A stretch of DNA of 34,510 nt from Streptacidiphilus carbonis (GTDB lineage Bacteria; Actinomycetota; Actinomycetes; Streptomycetales; Streptomycetaceae): contig NZ_BBPM01000041.1 in NCBI RefSeq assembly GCF_000787775.1, forward strand, positions 37,046 to 71,555. The letters are read 5' to 3'. Shown here one piece after another: positions 31,130 through 34,510 of the stretch. Numbering within the stretch: the first letter of the stretch is position 1; every line of letters starts with the position of its first letter. The notes beneath the pieces were generated by a model, which saw only the letters and a program-made list of their open reading frames with translations, searched no databases and had not been told where the DNA came from. Made by a program: the position numbers and the translations under genes.

Positions 31130-32507
31130 CCGGTGCCTCAGCGCTCTCGTGGGCGAGGTGCGCGGTGATCACCAGGGTGCCGTCCTCCACCTGGTAGTCC
31201 AGCGGGACGCCGAGCCGGCGCAGGGTCGCGATCATGCCGCTGTTGGAAGCGGTGGTGACCGCGTAGACCTCGTCGATCCCGGCGTCCCGCGCCAGCTCCA
31301 CCAGCCGGCGCACCAGCTCGCTGCCGAGGCCCCGGCGCTGCCGGGCGTCCTCGACCAGGACGGCGATCTCGGCGCTGTCGTCGTCCCACATCAGATGGGC
31401 GAGCGCGGCCAGACTGCCGTCCGGGGCCTCGGCGGTGAGGGTCTGGCCGTAGCGGGGCTCCAGCAGATGGCCCAGGTAGCGGTCGCTCTCGGCGGCCGGG
31501 CCGTGGTAGCGCCGGCGCAGGGTCTGGCTGCTGCACCGCTCGTGCAGGGCGATGGCGGCGGCCCGGTCCGAGGGGTCGGCCCGACGCACCGTCAACTCCT
31601 CGGCGGGGAACCCCTCTCCGTCCAGCTCGATGAGCGAGCGGGTGCCCGGGACCCGCGGGCCGAGCTGGGCGTCCAGCTCCACCAGCGCCCGGGCACGGGC
31701 GAACTCGGTGGGAGTGAACGGCGGTTCGTCCCGGGTGACCAGCAGGATGCCGCCGGACGGGTCGCGCAGCCGCATGGTGCTGCCGTCCAGCTCGTCCTCG
31801 TCGATGCCGCCGGGCCGTGAGCGGATGGTGCAGCGGCCGAACAACTGGCGCAGTGCCAGCGGGAGTTCGGCGGCGTCCAGGGCGGTGCGGGTGGCCAGGT
31901 TGAGGATCCTGGTCGGGACGTCGACCAGGTCGTGCGCGTCCGCGCGCTCCAGCCACACCTCGGTGCCGCCGGCCGCGACGACGGCCCGGGTGATGTCCTG
32001 GGCAGCGGTCCGCTGATGGGCCTGGACCACGAACTCGTCGACGGTCTCGTCGGCGAGCGGGTGCGCCTGCATGGAGATGATGTTGACGGGCAGGTCGGCC
32101 AGCGCCCGGCACAGCCCGGCCAGGCTGCCCGGCGCGTCCGGGACGGTGGTCCGGATCCGCCACAGCGGCCATTCGGCGGACCGCGGCGAGTGCGGGGAGC
32201 GCGGCGGGAGCGCCGCTGCCCCGGGCACCGCCGCCTCGGTAGGCGCGGACGAGAGGATGTCGCCGGGCGCGGGCCCCGGCGGGGCGTCCGGATGGCGGTG
32301 CTTCCACCAGCTGTGCCAGACCGCTGTCGCCAGCAGCGCCACCGCGGACGCCACCAGAAGGACCGGTCCGTCGTGGCCGTGGACGACGACGTTGGCGATC
32401 AGATCGGCGACGGCCACCGCCGTGAACACCGCTGACAGCTCCACGGTGTCGCGGCGCCAGTGGTGCCGGGAGGTGCGCTTGTGGTTACGGTTCGTCAATT
32501 CAGCCAT
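31116..32507 (-). CDS. Membrane-anchored ACT domain - GNAT acetyltransferase fusion
   Basis: A 463-residue three-part protein. Residues 20-65 hold two short hydrophobic helices (VFTAVAVADLIANVVVHG, VLLVASAVALLATAVWHSW). Residues about 112-185 are an ACT-like ligand domain (LWRIRTTVPDAPGSLAGLCRALADLPVNIISMQAHP). Residues 305-450 are a GNAT domain with LTVRRADPSDRAAAIALHERCS and the acetyl-CoA motif DARQRRGLGSELVRRLVELA. ACT domains bind amino acids, so an amino-acid-gated acetyltransferase is a reasonable inference. Similar proteins are common in Streptomyces and unstudied as far as I know. It overlaps glmS by 14 bases tail to tail. Confidence 0.83.
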   Translation of the reverse strand: MAELTNRNHKRTSRHHWRRDTVELSAVFTAVAVADLIANVVVHGHDGPVLLVASAVALLATAVWHSWWKHRHPDAPPGPAPGDILSSAPTEAAVPGAAALPPRSPHSPRSAEWPLWRIRTTVPDAPGSLAGLCRALADLPVNIISMQAHPLADETVDEFVVQAHQRTAAQDITRAVVAAGGTEVWLERADAHDLVDVPTRILNLATRTALDAAELPLALRQLFGRCTIRSRPGGIDEDELDGSTMRLRDPSGGILLVTRDEPPFTPTEFARARALVELDAQLGPRVPGTRSLIELDGEGFPAEELTVRRADPSDRAAAIALHERCSSQTLRRRYHGPAAESDRYLGHLLEPRYGQTLTAEAPDGSLAALAHLMWDDDSAEIAVLVEDARQRRGLGSELVRRLVELARDAGIDEVYAVTTASNSGMIATLRRLGVPLDYQVEDGTLVITAHLAHESAEAPATRR

Positions 32508-32563
32508 GTCAGCATCTTGTCGAACCGGTGTTTCGCGGTCACCAACGGATCATGACCAGAACG

Positions 32564-32956
32564 TTAAGAGTGTTTGATTCCGTTTTGTCCGGAATGCGCC
32601 AAGGTGGGGGCCGAGGGCGGGACCTGGTCGGCCCCGCGCAGCTGCTCCAGCAGGCCCTGCTGGTCGGCGAGCAGCACGGTCAGGATCCGCCGGGCGCACC
32701 GCAGCAGCTCCGCCACATCGCCACCGGCCAACGCGTACACCACAGTTGGCCCCTCGCGGCTGGACACCACGATACCGGAGCGGCGCAGCAGGGCGAGTTG
32801 CTGGGAGAGGTTGGAGGGCTCGACGCCGATGTCGGCGAGGAGCTCGCGGACCGGCCTGGGGCCGCCCTGGAGCAGTTCCAGGACCCGGATCCGGACCGGG
32901 TGGCCGAGCATCCGGAAGAACTCGGCCTTGACCTGGTAGAGCGGCGGCTGGGTCAC
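32564..32956 (-). CDS. ArsR family transcriptional regulator
   Basis: A 130-residue winged-helix protein: YQVKAEFFRMLGHPVRIRVLELLQGGPRPVRELLADIGVEPSNLSQQLALLRRSGIVVSSREGPTVVYAL (residues 7-76). It has no Cys at all, so the metal-sensing CxC sites of ArsR/SmtB are absent and the signal must be something else. The GTG start overlaps the stop of the roadblock gene (GTGA), so the two are translationally coupled. Confidence 0.87.
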   Translation of the reverse strand: MTQPPLYQVKAEFFRMLGHPVRIRVLELLQGGPRPVRELLADIGVEPSNLSQQLALLRRSGIVVSSREGPTVVYALAGGDVAELLRCARRILTVLLADQQGLLEQLRGADQVPPSAPTLAHSGQNGIKHS

Positions 32957-33363
32957 AGGTCGAGCCCGGCCTCGACCTGGTTCAGCTGGCGGCGGGCCAG
33001 GGCGAGGTTGGCGCGGTTGCGGTCCAGTACCAGGTAGAGGAACAGCCCCTGGCCGCTGTTCGAGGTCAGCGGGCGGATCAGGTGGTACTGGCTGGTGAGG
33101 GTGGTCAGGATGTCCTCGATGCGGCCGCTGAGGTTGAGCATCTCCATGACCCGCAGCTTGGCGCGGACCACGTCGGTGTTGCCCGCGGCGGCGACGCCCA
33201 GGTCGAAGTCGCTGCCGCCGCCCATGGCACCGAGCGCCATACCGCTGTTCACGTCCACGAGGGCGGCGCCGAGCGCGCCCTCGATCATCATTGCCTGCTT
33301 GAGTGCGACGTCGATGTCTTCCATGGCGATGACGTTACGTAGCCGAACGGCTACGGCACTCAT
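32953..33363 (-). CDS. Roadblock/LC7 domain protein
   Basis: Up to 136 residues; starting at ATG 33324 gives 123 residues and the family-typical N terminus MEDIDVALKQAMMIEGALGAALVDVNSGMALG. The roadblock fold is recognisable: a long first helix, the GALGAALVDVNSG strand pair, the AGNTDVVRAKLRVMEML helix, then the SSQYHLIRPL-like strand and LDRNRANLALARRQLNQVE C-terminal helix. In actinomycetes such proteins regulate Ras-like GTPases (MglB/CvnB type), but no GTPase gene is adjacent. Neither start has a clear ribosome site. It is coupled to the downstream ArsR gene. Confidence 0.8.
   Translation of the reverse strand: MSAVAVRLRNVIAMEDIDVALKQAMMIEGALGAALVDVNSGMALGAMGGGSDFDLGVAAAGNTDVVRAKLRVMEMLNLSGRIEDILTTLTSQYHLIRPLTSNSGQGLFLYLVLDRNRANLALARRQLNQVEAGLDL
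33338..33355. promoter_or_regulatory. Perfect hairpin/palindrome at the roadblock gene start
   Basis: CGTAGCC (33338-33344) and GGCTACG (33349-33355) with a GAAC loop. If the roadblock gene starts at 33324 this lies 14-31 bases upstream, at operator position; if it starts at 33363 it is inside the coding region. The ArsR protein encoded in the same operon is the natural candidate to bind it. Confidence 0.5.
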
Positions 33364-33427
33364 GAATTGCAGAAGACCGCAACCCGCACCGCGGCGGGGT
33401 GTACCGTGTCGGCGCTTCCGGCCCGGG

Positions 33428-34225
33428 TCAGGCCGGGAAGCGCTCCAGGACGGGGCGCTTGGCGAGCCGGCCGTCGCCGGAGGACTTGCCGGTGAGCCGG
33501 CGCAGCACCCAGGGCGCCACATGCACGCGCAGCCAGTGCAGGTCGGCGCGGAGCTTGGCGGCCCGGGGGACAGGAGGGGCCGGGGGCGGGGGCTCGCGCC
33601 AGTCGAAGGACGGGGCGAAGCCCAGCGCCTGCAGCACGCCCTCGGCGACCCGGCGGTGGCCCTCAGCGGAGAAGTGCAGCCGGTCCTCGGCCCACATCTG
33701 CGGGTCGTCGAAGGCGGGGACGTTGAAGAGGTCGACCACGGTGATGTTGTCGCGCTCACCGAGTTCGCCGACGAATCGTTTGAGCCGCAGGGTCTGCGGC
33801 ATGATCCGGGCGCTGCTGCGCATCCGGCGGCTGGGGTCGACGCTGTAGAACATCACCAGCCGGTGGGCGCCTGCGGCGAGCCGCTCGGCGAGTTCGCCGA
33901 GGGTGCGTTCCACCTGGTCGAGGTCGCATCCGGGGCGCATCACGTCGTTGAGCCCGCCGGCCAGGGTCACCAGCTCGCCGCCGAGAGCCACGGCGGCGTC
34001 CCCCTGTTCGTCCGCAATCTGACCGATCAGCTTTCCCCGCACGGCGAGATTCGCGTAGCGGAACTCCGCGCCGCTGTCGGCGGCGGCTAGTTCGGCTGCG
34101 AGGCGTTCGGCGACCCGGTCGGCCCACCCGCGGTAGTGGCCGTTCGGCAGGACGCTGTCGCACATGCCTTCGGTGAACGAGTCGCCGAGCGCGACCATGC
34201 TGCGGAAGACGGGGCTCTGGCTCAT
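33428..34225 (-). CDS. SGNH/GDSL hydrolase
   Basis: A 265-residue esterase/lipase-type SGNH hydrolase. Nucleophile S16 is in MVALGDSFTEGM (block I), the Gly is in ANLAVRGKLI (block II), the Asn in LAGGLNDVMRPG (block III), and Asp and His in EDRLHFSAEGHRRVA (block V). No signal peptide, so it acts in the cytoplasm. The C-terminal 50 residues are basic and helical. Substrate unknown; typical members cleave esters of small carboxylic acids. ATG 34225 is the clear start of the fold. Confidence 0.9.
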   Translation of the reverse strand: MSQSPVFRSMVALGDSFTEGMCDSVLPNGHYRGWADRVAERLAAELAAADSGAEFRYANLAVRGKLIGQIADEQGDAAVALGGELVTLAGGLNDVMRPGCDLDQVERTLGELAERLAAGAHRLVMFYSVDPSRRMRSSARIMPQTLRLKRFVGELGERDNITVVDLFNVPAFDDPQMWAEDRLHFSAEGHRRVAEGVLQALGFAPSFDWREPPPPAPPVPRAAKLRADLHWLRVHVAPWVLRRLTGKSSGDGRLAKRPVLERFPA

Positions 34226-34510
34226 AGTCCAAGAATCTTAAGGCCTCGCTGCCGGGACGCTGCCGCCGAGGTCAGCCGCCCTGTGCCGGTGGTTCGGCGC
34301 GCTGAAGTCAAGACCGTCCGGGTGGGCCTTTGTGAGCTGTGGTCAGGTCGGGTCCAAAGTGACATTACTGCTGGCATGACAAGGAGTTACTTGGCTTGTT
34401 ATATTCGTCAAGTCTGCGGTCCGGGGTGGACCGCGGGGGGATTCCGCATGCCTGTCGGGCACTTGGGCCGTTGCTGCCAGGTCCGCTCGGGGTGGGAGCG
34501 GCCCGGCCCG
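34226..34510 (+). other. Intergenic region with possible promoter and start of a gene running off the window
   Basis: 285 bases with no complete gene. Around 34396-34415 is an unusually AT-rich stretch (TTGGCTTGTTATATTCGTC) that looks like a promoter, with TATATT as the likely -10. At 34448 an ATG with a G-rich run 8 bases upstream opens a frame that stays open for 21 codons to the window edge. The predicted residues (MPVGHLGRCCQV) match nothing I recognise, so this is only a possible partial gene. Confidence 0.3.

Overview
The window is high-GC DNA (roughly 70% G+C by eye) with strong third-position GC bias, GGAGG-type ribosome binding sites and many GTG starts. The gene families (PadR, MocR and OhrR regulators, DUF5302, TerD-vWA, a roadblock/ArsR pair, an ECF41-type promoter) point to a chromosome of the Streptomycetaceae (Streptomyces, Kitasatospora or Streptacidiphilus). 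I see no rRNA genes, conventional tRNAs, CRISPR array, integrase or insertion sequence.

Left part (1-6.5 kb): a GNAT acetyltransferase divergent from a PadR regulator, a HAD-like protein, a Clp N-terminal-domain protein, then the most unusual locus of the window. On the minus strand between about 3530 and 3820, directly downstream of a conserved protein of unknown function (3863-4594), lie two tandem RNA elements built like tRNAs opened at the anticodon and closed at the acceptor end. Each reads: 3' anticodon-stem strand, variable loop, T arm, 3' acceptor strand, discriminator, CCA, a 4-nt linker, 5' acceptor strand, U8-A9, D arm, 5' anticodon-stem strand. Acceptor and anticodon helices match within each unit and not between units. 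They are either circularly permuted tRNA genes or Y-RNA-like (YrlA-type) tRNA mimics. Two coupled alpha/beta hydrolases follow upstream on the same strand.

Middle part (6.5-20 kb): a TetR regulator, a CHAP-domain cell-wall hydrolase-like protein, a coupled operon of sigma factor, unknown protein and MFS exporter followed by a proline-iminopeptidase-like hydrolase, a decayed MFS gene, three small hypothetical genes, a sugar-porter MFS gene that appears to start at CTG, a PaiB-like flavin-binding protein divergent from a MocR regulator across a perfect 16-bp palindrome, a TerD-vWA fusion, DUF5302, and the OhrR/Ohr organic-peroxide pair with its operator.

Right part (20-34.5 kb): a MarR regulator divergent from a small membrane protein translationally coupled to a Tat-exported multicopper oxidase, a PLP-dependent decarboxylase, a secreted phospholipase D-like protein, an NAD(P)-binding protein behind an ECF41-like promoter, a small membrane protein, an apolipoprotein N-acyltransferase, a small conserved protein, glmS, a membrane-anchored ACT-GNAT protein, a coupled roadblock/ArsR pair and an SGNH hydrolase. 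Most of the window looks like ordinary chromosomal metabolism, stress response and regulation; the tRNA-like pair is the exception.
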